DNA of 64,000 bases from Streptomyces nigra. Its GTDB lineage: Bacteria > Actinomycetota > Actinomycetes > Streptomycetales > Streptomycetaceae. How positions within the stretch are numbered: the stretch's first letter is position 1; each line of letters begins with the position of its first letter. The stretch covers positions 7,556,501 through 7,620,500 of the forward strand of contig NZ_CP029043.1 of assembly GCF_003074055.1 (NCBI RefSeq), written 5' to 3'. Position numbers and translations under genes: made by a program. The notes below the pieces were generated by a model that had not been told where the DNA came from, ran no database searches, and saw only the letters and a program-made list of their open reading frames with translations. Positions 43,846 through 52,805 of this stretch are shown piece after piece.

Positions 43846-44937
43846 TCAACCGCCAGACTTCTGCCCCCGGCGCGGCATCTGAGGCGACTTCGCCGCCTCG
43901 GCCTCCGCCTTGGCGTCGTTCACCGCGGCCGCGGCCTGTTTCCCGGCCTCGTCAGCAGCCGCGGCGGCGTCGAGCGCAGCCGTCCGGCCCGCGTCAAGCT
44001 CCGGAGTCCGGCCTTCGCCCGACGTGTGGTCAGCGCCGGCGCCGGCCGCTTCCTCGGGTTGCGCCGCCGACTGGTCACCGAACGCCCGGGTGACGGTCCT
44101 GACCGCTTCGGTCAGTTCTCCAGGAATGACCCAGAAGGTGTTGTTGTCGCTGCTCGCCAGGTGCGGAAGCGTCTCGAGGTACTTGTAGGCCAGGATCTTC
44201 GGGTCGGCGTTGTTGCGATGGACGGCTTGGAAGACCAGCTCCACCGCCTTTGCCTCACCGTCCGCCCGAAGGATCATGGCCTGCTGCGTGCCCTGCGCCT
44301 CCAGGATGTCCTTCTGTTTCGTGCCCTCCGCGGTGAGGATCTTGGCTTGCCGCTCGCCCTCGGCGTGCAGGATGGCCGCCCGCTTGTCACGCTCGGCCCG
44401 CATCTGCTTCTCCATCGCCTCCTTGATGGTGTGCGGTGGATCGATGGCCTTGATCTCGACGCGGTTGACCCGGATGCCCCACTTGCCGGTGGCGTCGTCG
44501 AGGACGGCGCGGAGCCGGGAGTTGATCTCCTCGCGCGAGGTGAGCGTCTCCTCCAGGTCCATGCTGCCGATGACGTTCCGGAGCGTGGTCACGGTGAGCT
44601 GGTCGATCGCCTGGAGGTAGTCGGCGACCTCGTAAGCCGCGGCCCGCGGGTCCGTGATCTGGTAATAGAGCACGGTGTCGATGTTCACCACGAGGTTGTC
44701 CTCGGTGATCACCGGCCTGGGGTCGGACGAATAGACCTGTTCGCGCACATCGAGCTTGGTGTTGATGCGGTCCGCCACCGGCAGGACCAGGTTCAGGCCG
44801 GGTTGCAGTGTCCGGCGGTATCTGCCGAACCGCTCGACGTTGTAGCGGCGCGCCTGCGGGACGATCCGCACGGTGGAGGCCACGAGGAAGACAACGACGA
44901 TGACCGCGACGAGGAGGGGGATGACGACGGGTTCCAC
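43846..44937 (-). CDS. SPFH/band-7 domain protein (stomatin-like)
   Basis: 363 residues. One N-terminal membrane anchor (residues 4-24), band-7 core (ARRYNVERFGRYRRTLQPGL, DNLVVNIDTVLYYQITDP, TLRNVIGSMDLEETLTSRE), a long charged helix (AEGERQAKILTAEGTKQ) and an Ala-rich tail. Forms membrane microdomain oligomers. The NfeD gene directly upstream on the same strand is its usual partner. Lies between two Na+/H+ antiporter genes. Confidence 0.93.
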   Translation of the reverse strand: MEPVVIPLLVAVIVVVFLVASTVRIVPQARRYNVERFGRYRRTLQPGLNLVLPVADRINTKLDVREQVYSSDPRPVITEDNLVVNIDTVLYYQITDPRAAAYEVADYLQAIDQLTVTTLRNVIGSMDLEETLTSREEINSRLRAVLDDATGKWGIRVNRVEIKAIDPPHTIKEAMEKQMRAERDKRAAILHAEGERQAKILTAEGTKQKDILEAQGTQQAMILRADGEAKAVELVFQAVHRNNADPKILAYKYLETLPHLASSDNNTFWVIPGELTEAVRTVTRAFGDQSAAQPEEAAGAGADHTSGEGRTPELDAGRTAALDAAAAADEAGKQAAAAVNDAKAEAEAAKSPQMPRRGQKSGG

Positions 44938-44966
44938 GGTGCCTCCGTTGCTGTGCGTTCAGCCGT

Positions 44967-45404
44967 TCACGGAAGAAGCTCGCGGGGGTAGACGACGGCC
45001 GTGGCGCCTTCGATCTCCATGACGTCGACCAGCGCTCCCACCGGGATCACGAGGCTCTCGTCGAAGGCGCGGGCGGACCACTCTTCGCCGCCGAGCTTGA
45101 TCAGACCGCGGGTCGCGGTGACCTCTTGCGTGACCTCGGCCCGCTTGCCGATCAGCGCGTCGCTGCCCTCGCGTGTGAGAGGTTGCTGCTCCATATGCCG
45201 CAGCGCGATGGGACGGACGAGGACGAGGCCCGCTGCTGCCGCCGCGCCCAGGGCCAGCAACTGGCCGAGAAGGCCGACGCCCACACCGGCGACCACCGCG
45301 GCGACCAGCGCGGCACCGGCCAGCAAGCCGAAGACCAGGGTCAAGGTGAAGAACTCCGCGATGCCCAGCGCCGCGGCGGCACACAGCCATACGAACCACG
45401 GCAT
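44967..45404 (-). CDS. NfeD family membrane protein
   Basis: 145 residues from ATG 45404 with GAAGGAGGG upstream. Three to four membrane segments in the first 75 residues, then an OB-fold domain (LIGKRAEVTQEVTATRG to VMEIEGATAVVYP). Short NfeD proteins pair with SPFH proteins, and the SPFH gene begins 29 bases downstream. Together they probably shape or protect a membrane complex under stress. Confidence 0.9.
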   Translation of the reverse strand: MPWFVWLCAAAALGIAEFFTLTLVFGLLAGAALVAAVVAGVGVGLLGQLLALGAAAAAGLVLVRPIALRHMEQQPLTREGSDALIGKRAEVTQEVTATRGLIKLGGEEWSARAFDESLVIPVGALVDVMEIEGATAVVYPRELLP

Positions 45405-45499
45405 CGCATCGCCCTCCTTCTGGGGCCTTCTCCTCCAAGTTACTGCCCGGAGGGCCGGGCGGACCAAGTGCTTCTCGGCGGCATTCCCTCCATCGCATC

Positions 45500-45832
45500 A
45501 CCAGCAGGCTCTGGGCTCCGCGCCGATCGCCTACTCCCCGGTGAAGACCGGGCCCTCGGTCAGCGAGGGCCTGCTCGCTCTGCTGGAGCCGTTCATCGAC
45601 ACGGTCGTCATCTGCACCATGACTGTGCTGACCACCGGCATCGTCATCGTCAGCCCGGCCAGCTGGGCGAAGCCCGCGTCGGCGAGAGCATCGGCGGCTG
45701 CATCATCACCTCCGACGCCTTCGAGACGGTACTGCTCTGGTTGCGGTACTGCCTGCAGTTCGTCTTCGCCCGAAACGCCGGTGAGGCCACGGACTGCGAC
45801 GGCGCCAGGAGCCGGTGAAGACCACCGACTGA
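45500..45832 (+). pseudogene. decayed 3' copy of the sodium:alanine symporter gene
   Basis: LGSAPIAYSPVKTGPSVSEG, LLALLEPFIDTVVICTMTVL and later, one frame over, VGESIGGCIITSDAFETVL match the intact symporter at 39.8 kb. Then an internal deletion jumps to the last ~25 codons, ending VKTTD and stop versus VKTTV in the intact gene. The sequence after the stop also resembles that after the intact gene. Duplication followed by truncation, deletion and frameshift. Confidence 0.85.
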
Positions 45833-45933
45833 ACGTACACTCGGCGGCCTGGCTCCTGATCAGGCGGCCCGCGCACACCGTGCGCCTTGGTGACCACGGG
45901 CCCGTTCTGTGACCGCACCGCCGTGGAAGCGAT

Positions 45934-46209
45934 CTACTCCTTGCTGACGAGCGGTGACGCGGGTCTTCCCGGGGTCGGGGCGGCAGGACCCGTGGGGACT
46001 TGGTCCAGGACATCGTCGGACTGCGTCGGGACCGTATCTCCGGGCCTGGTGACACCGTTGCCGGAGTCGCTGGAGAGCTGGGACGTCGCTCCCAGGACTA
46101 CGACGATCGCCGTAGCCAGCCCGAGGGTTCGGCCGATGAGCCGGCGTCTGGTTCGGACATCCATGTCCTGCCACGGAGGCCCCTGCCATGGGTCCTCCGG
46201 GTCATACAC
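45934..46209 (-). CDS. small single-pass membrane protein, unknown
   Basis: 91 residues from GTG 46209, or ~76 from ATG 46164. Basic stretch (RTRRRLIGRT) followed by a hydrophobic segment (LGLATAIVVVLGA) and a hydrophilic Pro/Thr-rich tail, so N-in single-pass topology. No family recognised. About 350 bases on its other side are non-coding up to the leader of the CPA1 gene. Confidence 0.5.
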   Translation of the reverse strand: MYDPEDPWQGPPWQDMDVRTRRRLIGRTLGLATAIVVVLGATSQLSSDSGNGVTRPGDTVPTQSDDVLDQVPTGPAAPTPGRPASPLVSKE

Positions 46210-46552
46210 TTCGCCGACAGCCGCGACCTGCCCTTGCCCGTCCTGCCGCTGAGAGGCATCACGGTTGCCTGCTCGGAGCCGCTCGGCCAGGTCCGTCCGT
46301 TCCTGTGCGGACGGCTCGTTGGGGGCGGGTTCACTGATGGTTCGTTCGCTGTCCCGGAGGAACTGCTGTCAGAACTCGTCCATACCCATCGCCCCCCGTA
46401 CCTCTTCCACGACCACTTCTCCGCGAACGGGAGTTGGCTGCTTGCCGCGGAGGCCGAGGGCTGCACGTTTCCGCTTCCCGGCAGGAATCCCCGGCTCCGG
46501 CTGCCGTCAGGGCCCTGTCAATGGTGCGTAAGGAATGTGTAGGGTCATGGGC
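46210..46552. other. intergenic, nothing recognised
   Basis: About 340 bases between the small membrane protein and the CPA1 leader element. Frames on both strands lack motifs. Should carry the promoter of the CPA1 gene. Confidence 0.4.
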
Positions 46553-46603
46553 GGTGTGCCGGGAAGCCTGGTCGGCGATTCAAGGGAGTGCTCTGTCGCT
46601 GAT
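46553..46603 (+). ncRNA. candidate cis-regulatory RNA in the CPA1 antiporter leader
   Basis: Core 46553-46577 is identical to the nhaA leader core except one base (AAGC for AAGT). Outer stem GTCGGCGA (46571-46578) pairs with TCGCTGAT (46596-46603) using two G-U wobbles where the nhaA copy has G-C, and an inner hairpin AGGG/CTCT occupies the loop. Compensating changes argue for structure rather than chance. The gene start is 12 bases downstream. Confidence 0.5.
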
Positions 46604-46614
46604 CGGGGTTGTCC

Positions 46615-47868
46615 GTGGTACTCGTCGCTGTCTTCGGTGTGGCACTGCTGATCGCGGTACTGCTGTCCGGGCTCGCCGCCCGCACGGTGCTGTCCACCTC
46701 CTTTCTCTTCCTGGTCGGCGGAGCCCTGGTCAGTGACGGGTTCCTGGGCCTGATCCACATCACGCCGGACAGCGGGATCGTGGCCACGACGGCGGACCTG
46801 ACGCTGTTCGCGGTGCTGTTCACGGACGGTCAGCACGTCTCGTTCTCCAAACTGCGCGCCAACTGGCGAAACCCCGCTCGAGCTCTGGGACTGGGGATGC
46901 CGCTGGCCTTCGTGTTCATGGCTCTCGTCACGCACTTTCTGGTCGGCTTGGACTGGACGACCTCGTTCCTGGTCGGCGCGGTCCTGGCACCGACCGATCC
47001 CGTGTTCGCCTCGGCGATCGTGGGCCGCAAGGAAGTGCCCGCCAAACTACGTGAGTTGCTGAATGTCGAGAGCGGCATCAACGACGGCCTCGCCCTGCCG
47101 ATCGTCCTCATCCTGATCGCGGCGGCGGGCCCGACGTCCGGCACCGCGGAGGCGTCGCTGGGGAAGATCGCCCTGGAGCTTCTGCTCGGCCTCCTCTTCG
47201 GCGTCCTGCTGCCCCTCCTCGTCAACGGTCTCGTCCGCTTCCGGCTGCTGGGCGCGGAACCGAAGCTGCAGCCGCTGCTGCCGCTGGCCACCGGGATCAT
47301 CCTGTACGCGACCTGTCACCTCACGCACGCCAACCCCTATCTGGCCGCCTTCTCCGCCGGCGCGGTGCTGGTCGCGGTCTCTCCGGAGGCGAAGGACGCC
47401 TTCGAGCCGCTGGGCGAGGCACTCGCGGAGCTGGCGAAGTTCGCCGCGCTGCTGGTGTTCGGCGCGCTGCTGACACCGCAACTCTTCGGGGACCTGTCGC
47501 TCGGCGGGTATGCGGCGGTGGTGCTGGCGATCGTGCTGATCCGGCCTGCATCCATGCTGATCTCCCTGATCGGCACGCACTTCAACCGCCGGGAGAAGCT
47601 GACGGCCGCCTGGTTCGGACCGAAGGGCTTCGCCTCGGTGGTCTATGGCCTGCTGGTGCTGCAGTCCGGCATTCCGCAGGCCGAGGAGGCCTACACGCTG
47701 ATCGCGGTGTGCATCGCGTTCTCGATCATCGCGCACAGCTCCACGGACGTGCCGATCGCCCGCATGTTCGATGTGGAGGATCTGGTAGGCATCCCCAGCG
47801 ATGAAGAGAGCAGCCAGAGGACAGATCCAGTGGTGGCCGGACATCGGGACACGACTGATGATGCCTGA
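46615..47868 (+). CDS. cation:proton antiporter, CPA1/NhaP type
   Basis: 417 residues from GTG 46615 (TTG 46609 is the other option). Membrane segments throughout. Signatures: LFAVLFTDGQHV, GAVLAPTDPVFASAIVG, LLNVESGINDGLALP with the sodium-site Asp, WFGPKGFASVVYGL. No RCK or other C-terminal domain. Na+(K+)/H+ exchange at the cell membrane. The second gene carrying the shared leader element. Confidence 0.92.
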   Translation: MVLVAVFGVALLIAVLLSGLAARTVLSTSFLFLVGGALVSDGFLGLIHITPDSGIVATTADLTLFAVLFTDGQHVSFSKLRANWRNPARALGLGMPLAFVFMALVTHFLVGLDWTTSFLVGAVLAPTDPVFASAIVGRKEVPAKLRELLNVESGINDGLALPIVLILIAAAGPTSGTAEASLGKIALELLLGLLFGVLLPLLVNGLVRFRLLGAEPKLQPLLPLATGIILYATCHLTHANPYLAAFSAGAVLVAVSPEAKDAFEPLGEALAELAKFAALLVFGALLTPQLFGDLSLGGYAAVVLAIVLIRPASMLISLIGTHFNRREKLTAAWFGPKGFASVVYGLLVLQSGIPQAEEAYTLIAVCIAFSIIAHSSTDVPIARMFDVEDLVGIPSDEESSQRTDPVVAGHRDTTDDA

Positions 47869-47873
47869 CCCGA

Positions 47874-48020
47874 GTGCTTGATACTCCGCTCGTGGGCCAG
47901 TACGGGGGCGCGGCGCAGCGCTCGCTGGTGGTGGTGACGGCCCGGGTGGCCGGGCGACACGGCAGGCTGGTACAGCTGCGCCCGGACGAGGAGGTCGTAT
48001 GGACTGGCTGGTCTCGCTGA
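47874..48020 (+). CDS. small protein between antiporter and channel, unknown
   Basis: 48 codons from GTG 47874 with strong G/C third positions (AAQRSLVVVTARVAGRHGRL, VQLRPDEEVVW). It overlaps the channel start by 22 bases. Could be a coupling leader or the remnant of a longer gene. Weak ribosome-binding site. Confidence 0.35.
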   Translation: MLDTPLVGQYGGAAQRSLVVVTARVAGRHGRLVQLRPDEEVVWTGWSR

Positions 48021-48865
48021 TCGGTGCCGCCATGGTCCTGGTCATCCTGAGGGACGTTTTCCACACGCTGTGGCATCCGACCCGGCATGGCGGTCTGAGC
48101 CGGATCGTGATGACGGGGCTGTGGCGGCTGCTCCCCCTGGGCCGTGCGGTACGCAGGGCGGCGGGGCTGGTCGGGCCGCTCGGCATGGTCGGTGTGGTGG
48201 TGATGTGGGCCAGTGGCGTGAGTGTGGGGTGGGCCCTGGTGTACTGGCCGCACTTGCCGGAGGGGTTCGCCTTCTCCAGCTCGCTGGAGCCGGCCGAGCA
48301 CTCGGGGCCGGTGGACGCCCTCTACATCTCCCTGGTGATCGTCGCCACGCTCGGCCTGGGCGACATCGCCCCCGAGGAGGGCTGGTTGCGCGTCGTGGCA
48401 CCTCTTGAAGCCTTGGTGGGCTTCGCGCTGCTGACCGCAACCGTTTCCTGGGTCCTCGGCATCTATCCCGCCCTGGCCCGACGCCGGACGCTGGCACTGC
48501 GCATCTGCCACCTGCGCAGCGCCGGCCTGATGCCGCGGCAGCTGGAATCCGATGCCGGGGCCGCGGTGCTGGACGGACTCGCATGCGACATCACCCGGGT
48601 CTGCGTGGACCTCGCCCAGTACCCCGAGTCCTATTACTTCCACGACGGTCCCGGCGACACCTCGCTGGCCCGGACGATCCGCTTCGCCGCCGACCTGGCC
48701 GCGCAGGCGCGGCGGGCAGAACACGCGGGTGTCCGCCTCGCGGCTTCGGTACTCGCCGCTGCACTCGACGACCTCGCCGCCGTGCTCGACGACCGCTTCC
48801 TGCACACGCAGGGCACCGCACAGCAGGTCTTGGCCGCCTACGCGCACGATCATGGAAGTCGCTGA
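47999..48865 (+). CDS. two-pass potassium channel family protein
   Basis: 288 residues from ATG 47999 with GAGG upstream. Hydrophobic segments near residues 1-20 and 58-80. The pore loop has the selectivity sequence VATLGLGDIAP (TxGxGD), followed by the inner helix (LVGFALLTATVSWVLG). The soluble C-terminal ~130 residues are helical and not an RCK domain. Likely K+ conduction, next to TrkH/TrkA and the antiporters. Confidence 0.85.
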   Translation: MDWLVSLIGAAMVLVILRDVFHTLWHPTRHGGLSRIVMTGLWRLLPLGRAVRRAAGLVGPLGMVGVVVMWASGVSVGWALVYWPHLPEGFAFSSSLEPAEHSGPVDALYISLVIVATLGLGDIAPEEGWLRVVAPLEALVGFALLTATVSWVLGIYPALARRRTLALRICHLRSAGLMPRQLESDAGAAVLDGLACDITRVCVDLAQYPESYYFHDGPGDTSLARTIRFAADLAAQARRAEHAGVRLAASVLAAALDDLAAVLDDRFLHTQGTAQQVLAAYAHDHGSR

Positions 48866-48967
48866 GCCTGGAGGTCTCCCCGCGTCCCACCGGTATGTAC
48901 GCCTGGGCCGGGCACGTGGCTGCGCGTCGGCACCGCGGGGGCATGCTCACCGGCGCGACTCACGGGT

Positions 48968-49012
48968 AGGGTGTGCGGCCGGGAACTCGACGAGCATCGA
49001 CGCCGGTGGGCA
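48968..49012 (+). promoter_or_regulatory. structured leader upstream of trkH
   Basis: TGTGC and GGC near 48970-48980 can pair with GCC and GCACA around 48999-49012, giving a hairpin about 40 bases before the trkH start. It shares a GTGTGC...CCGGGAA stretch with the antiporter leaders but not their fold. Weak. Confidence 0.25.
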
Positions 49013-49050
49013 CAGACAGCGACCGTCGCGCAGACGGGGGAGGGACAGCC

Positions 49051-50430
49051 ATGGCGGGCCTGGCCACGCGGATGCGGTCATGGTCGTCGCTACTCATCGC
49101 CCACCCCGCCCGTGCGGTGGTCCTGGCGTTCGCGGTGGCGGTCCTTCTTGGCACTGTGCTGCTGTCCTTGCCCTGCGCCGCTGAGGGAGGTTCCTCGCCC
49201 GGGTTCGTGACCGCGCTGTTCACGGCCACCTCGGCGGTGTGCGTGACGGGCCTGGCCGTGGTGGACACCGGAACGTACTGGAGCGGCTTCGGTGAGGGCG
49301 TGATCCTCGCACTGATCCAGGTCGGCGGCTTCGGCATCATGACCCTGGCGTCACTGCTGGCGGTGCTGATCTCGGGCAGGCTGCGGCTGCGCATGCAGCT
49401 GACCGCACAGGCGGAGACCAAGAGCCTCGGCATCGGTGACGTACGGCGCGTGCTGCTCGGCGTGGCCGGTACCACGCTGGTCGTGGAACTCGCGGTGGGC
49501 GCGGTGCTGTCGCTGCGCTTCCGGTACGGATACGGCGAAGACATCGGCGGCGCCATCTACCTCGGCTACTTCCACGCCGTGTCGGCGTTCAACAACGCCG
49601 GTTTCGGGCTGCACGCCGACAGCCTCACCCGCTACGCCCAGGACCCCTGGGTGACCCTGCCCGTCGCCGCCGCCGTGATCCTGGGAGGTCTCGGTTTCCC
49701 GGTACTGCTGGAACTGATGCGCCACCGTCGTCGGCGTCGTACGGCGGGACTCCGCACCTGGAGCCTGCACGCCAAACTCACCCTGAGCACCACCGTCGTT
49801 CTGCTCGTCGCCGGAACCCTGCTGACCTGTCTGCTGGAGTGGACCAATCCCGGCACGCTCGGCCCGCACACCACGACGGGCAAGATCCTCGACGGCTTCT
49901 TCCACTCCGCCATGAGCCGCACGGCCGGCTTCAACGCGATCGACGTCGGCGCGCTGCGCGCCTCGACGCTGCTGATGACGTGCGTGCTGATGTTCATCGG
50001 GGGAGGCAGCGCAGGAACCGCGGGCGGGATCAAGGTCACCACCTTCGCGGTGCTGCTCGCCGCGATCCTTGCCGAAGTGCGGGGCGAGCCCACCTCCACG
50101 GTGCTGGGCCGCCGTCTGGCACCGCACGTGCTGCGCCAGGCGCTGACGGTGGCGCTGCTCGGGGTCGGCCTCGTCATGGGCTCGACGCTCGTCCTGCTCG
50201 CGCTCACCGACGAACCCATGGACGCGGTGCTGTTCGAGACCGTGTCCGCCTTCGCCACCGTCGGTCTGTCCACCGGTATCACCGCCGACCTGCCCACGGC
50301 CGGGCAACTTCTGCTGGTCGTCCTGATGTTCGTCGGCCGCCTCGGCCCCATCACGCTCGTCTCAGCCCTCGCCCTGCGCGAGCGCACCCGCCGTTACGAC
50401 CTGCCAGAGGAGCGACCCGTCATTGGTTAA
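49051..50430 (+). CDS. Trk-type potassium uptake membrane protein TrkH/KtrB
   Basis: 459 residues from ATG 49051 behind GGGGGAGGG. Four pore loops can be read: TSAVCVTGL, NNAGFG, RTAGFN, FATVGLSTG. Each contains the selectivity Gly. It is the K+ translocating subunit. The next gene, overlapping by 8 bases, encodes its RCK partner, so the two form a K+ uptake complex. Confidence 0.94.
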   Translation: MAGLATRMRSWSSLLIAHPARAVVLAFAVAVLLGTVLLSLPCAAEGGSSPGFVTALFTATSAVCVTGLAVVDTGTYWSGFGEGVILALIQVGGFGIMTLASLLAVLISGRLRLRMQLTAQAETKSLGIGDVRRVLLGVAGTTLVVELAVGAVLSLRFRYGYGEDIGGAIYLGYFHAVSAFNNAGFGLHADSLTRYAQDPWVTLPVAAAVILGGLGFPVLLELMRHRRRRRTAGLRTWSLHAKLTLSTTVVLLVAGTLLTCLLEWTNPGTLGPHTTTGKILDGFFHSAMSRTAGFNAIDVGALRASTLLMTCVLMFIGGGSAGTAGGIKVTTFAVLLAAILAEVRGEPTSTVLGRRLAPHVLRQALTVALLGVGLVMGSTLVLLALTDEPMDAVLFETVSAFATVGLSTGITADLPTAGQLLLVVLMFVGRLGPITLVSALALRERTRRYDLPEERPVIG

Positions 50431-51142
50431 CATGCTGCGCGCCCTGCGTCGTCGCCACCGCAAGCGCTCGACGCAGACCGACGGCCATGGCGGTGACCAG
50501 CGTGTCGCCGTCATCGGGCTCGGCCGCTTCGGCTCTTCGCTGGCCAGCGAGCTGATGCGGCGCGGCTGGGACGTCCTCGGCATCGACACCGACGCCCGAC
50601 TCGTCCAGAAGTACAGCGACGGACTCACCCACGCCGCCGTCGCCGACTGCACTGACCCGGAGGTGCTTCGCCAACTGGGCGTGCACGAGTTCACCAGTGC
50701 CGTCGTCGCGATCGGCACCGACATCGAGGCCTCCATACTGGTCAGTTCCAACCTCCTGGAGGCCGAGGTGCCCAACATCTGGGCCAAGGCCGTCAGCCGT
50801 CAGCACGGCCAGATTCTCGAGCGCCTCGGTGTGCACCATGTGGTCCTGCCCGAGCACGAGATGGGTGAGCGCGTCGCCCACCTGGTCACCGGCCGGATGC
50901 TGGACTTCATCGAGTTCGACGACGACTACGCCCTGGTGAAGACCGTCGCCCCGGACATCGCCACCGGCATCCCGCTGGGCCAGAGCCAGGTCCGCAGCAG
51001 GTACGGCATCACCGTGGTCGGCATCAAGCGGCCGGGAGAGGGCTTCACCTACGCCACCGCCGAGACGGTCGTCCAGAAGGGCGACGTCATCGTCGTCACC
51101 GGCAAGACCCGCGCGGTGGAGGCGTTCGCCGAACTCAGCTGA
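50423..51142 (+). CDS. TrkA/KtrA-type regulatory subunit (RCK)
   Basis: 239 residues from TTG 50423 (AGAGGAG ten bases upstream). RCK-N domain with VIGLGRFGSSLASEL nucleotide motif and the GIDTDARLVQ acidic end. RCK-C domain over ~150-239. It gates the TrkH/KtrB channel in response to nucleotides. Overlap with the trkH stop ensures coupled translation. Confidence 0.94.
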   Translation: MVNMLRALRRRHRKRSTQTDGHGGDQRVAVIGLGRFGSSLASELMRRGWDVLGIDTDARLVQKYSDGLTHAAVADCTDPEVLRQLGVHEFTSAVVAIGTDIEASILVSSNLLEAEVPNIWAKAVSRQHGQILERLGVHHVVLPEHEMGERVAHLVTGRMLDFIEFDDDYALVKTVAPDIATGIPLGQSQVRSRYGITVVGIKRPGEGFTYATAETVVQKGDVIVVTGKTRAVEAFAELS

Positions 51143-51510
51143 AGCCCCGTTGCGGGCGCCCCGGAATCTGCCGGCCGGGATTCACTACGTGCCCCTGCCG
51201 GAATGCGCCGCAGCCGAGGTACGCAAGGTCGTCGGCACGCTGAGCCGGCGACGCCCGGATCAGCCTCTGCCCTTACGGAGTTCGGCGATTTCACGGGCCG
51301 CGTGCCGGGCCGGCCGGGCGGCCAACGTCGATGAGGGTGGCTGAGACAGGGCCGGTCCAATCTCCGTGGCCGAGCAGGTGCGGAGGCGGTTCGTCCACGG
51401 CTCGCGTGCCCGCGGTGGCGATGTGGCCGCGTGGGCCGCGCAGGCCCGAGGGCGCCCGGTGCGAGAGGGCCGGACGGAAGCCGGCGCACCCCTGGGTCGT
51501 GTCCGCAATG
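51143..51510. other. intergenic, nothing recognised
   Basis: About 370 bases between trkA and IS5-related debris. No supported gene. Confidence 0.4.
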
Positions 51511-51590
51511 TCAGGGAAGCCAGAGCTGTAGGCAGGCGATGGTGACCAGGGCCTGGTAGTGGCGGGCGAGTTTGTCGTAGCGGGTGGCCA
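51511..51590 (-). mobile_element. C-terminal tail of an IS5-family transposase
   Basis: Leftward reading ATRYDKLARHYQALVTIACL followed by QLWLP and stop. This is the usual last segment of IS5-type transposases. The rest of that gene is missing, and the fragment faces the next, rightward transposase relic. Confidence 0.6.
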
Positions 51591-51659
51591 GGGCCGTGTT
51601 GTGCTTGAGGGAGAGGGGACCGTCCCCGCGGGTGCGGGGAGCGGCCACCTTCGGGAGGT

Positions 51660-52480
51660 CGGGGCGGCCGGTGGAACGACCACCGCACCGTGGTCAACGG
51701 GATCCTGTTCCGTGTCTGGACGGGTGTCCCGTGGCGTGACCTGCCGGAACGCCACGGCTCGTGGAAGACCGTACGAACGGCATCGCCGCTGGTCGGCGGA
51801 CGGCACCTGGGACCGGATCCTGCGGTCGGTCCAGGCCGACGCCGACCTCGCCGGGCGGATCGACTGGACGATGATCGGCGTCGACTCGACCTTGTGCCGG
51901 GCTCACCAGCATGCGGCCGGCGCACGCAAGACCCGGCCGCGGGACCCGCAAAAAGGACGAGGCCCCTGCACCACCGCCCCGACGAAGGACGCGGACGGTC
52001 CCGGGGCGCCTGACCTGCAAAATCCACCTCGCCTGCGATGGCGGCTGCCGCCCAACGGCCCTCCTGCTCACGCCAGGCCAGTGGGGCGACGCCCCGCAGA
52101 TGATCGAGCTCCTGGGCCGGATCCGGGTCCCCCGGCCGCGGGGCGGACGCCCCCGAACCAGGCCGGACCACGTCAGCGGCGACAAGGCATACAGCTCCCG
52201 CCGCAACCGCCGCTACCTGCGGAGACGTCGCATCCGGCACACCATCCCCGAACTGAAGGACCAGTGGGCCAACCGGCGACGCAGAGGCAGCGCAGGCGGC
52301 AGACCCGCCGGCTTCGACCGCGACCCCTACCGGCGCCGCAACGAAGTCGAGCGCACCATCAACCGGCTCGAAAACTCCCGAGCGGTCGCGACCCGTTGCG
52401 ACAAGCGAGCCTACGTCTTCCACGGCACCGTCACCGCCGCAACTGTCCGCCTATGGCTTCGGCGTGATCCGCCACCATCC
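51660..52480 (+). pseudogene. IS5-family transposase pseudogene (IS427-like group)
   Basis: Pieces in three frames follow family order: VVNGILFRVWTGVPWRDLPE, then YERHRRWSADGTWDRILRSV with TMIGVDSTLCRAHQHAAGA, then LTCKIHLACDGGCRPTALLL, DKAYSSRRNRRYLRRRRI and VERTINRLENSRAVATRCDK. The shift near 51950 at CAAAAAGG could be the programmed one of this group, but the earlier shift near 51765 cannot. The element is dead and no inverted repeats were found. Confidence 0.75.
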
Positions 52481-52481
52481 T

Positions 52482-52805
52482 TCAGACGCTTGAGGGATCG
52501 GCGTGGTCCGGGCTCTGGCGGGGCCGCGGCAGTTGGCTCAGGGCGATGAGGAGGAGCCCAGCCAACAGGAAGGCGTTCCCACCGAAGAAGCGGACCTCCC
52601 AGGAAACACTCGGCAAGATCCGAAAGTAGAAGAGGCTCTGCAGTAGCAAGGACGTGCCCATGAGCAGGGCGCCGAGTCCGTGGAGCTTCGGCCTGGTGAC
52701 GTGGCGACGCGCCGTGGGGGCGACCCACCCTGTCCGTAGCGTCAAGATTCCCAACGCGATCGCCAGCAGCCCCAAGAGCACGCCCGTTCCTACCACCCAT
52801 GCCAT
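52482..52805 (-). CDS. small three-pass membrane protein, unknown
   Basis: 107 residues from ATG 52805 with GGAGCGG upstream. Hydrophobic segments at ~5-25, 45-62 and 72-92. A short hydrophilic tail. No family recognised. It sits between two insertion-sequence regions and is convergent with the transposase relic. Confidence 0.6.
   Translation of the reverse strand: MAWVVGTGVLLGLLAIALGILTLRTGWVAPTARRHVTRPKLHGLGALLMGTSLLLQSLFYFRILPSVSWEVRFFGGNAFLLAGLLLIALSQLPRPRQSPDHADPSSV

Noticed and set aside
46098..46466. 122-codon leftward open frame beside the small membrane protein
   Set aside because: Overlaps the better supported 45934-46209 frame; Ser/Arg-rich with no motif.
51559..52467. Single long rightward open frame of 302 codons over the IS5 relic
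   Set aside because: Only its middle matches a transposase; start and end are in other frames, so it is part of a pseudogene and not one protein.
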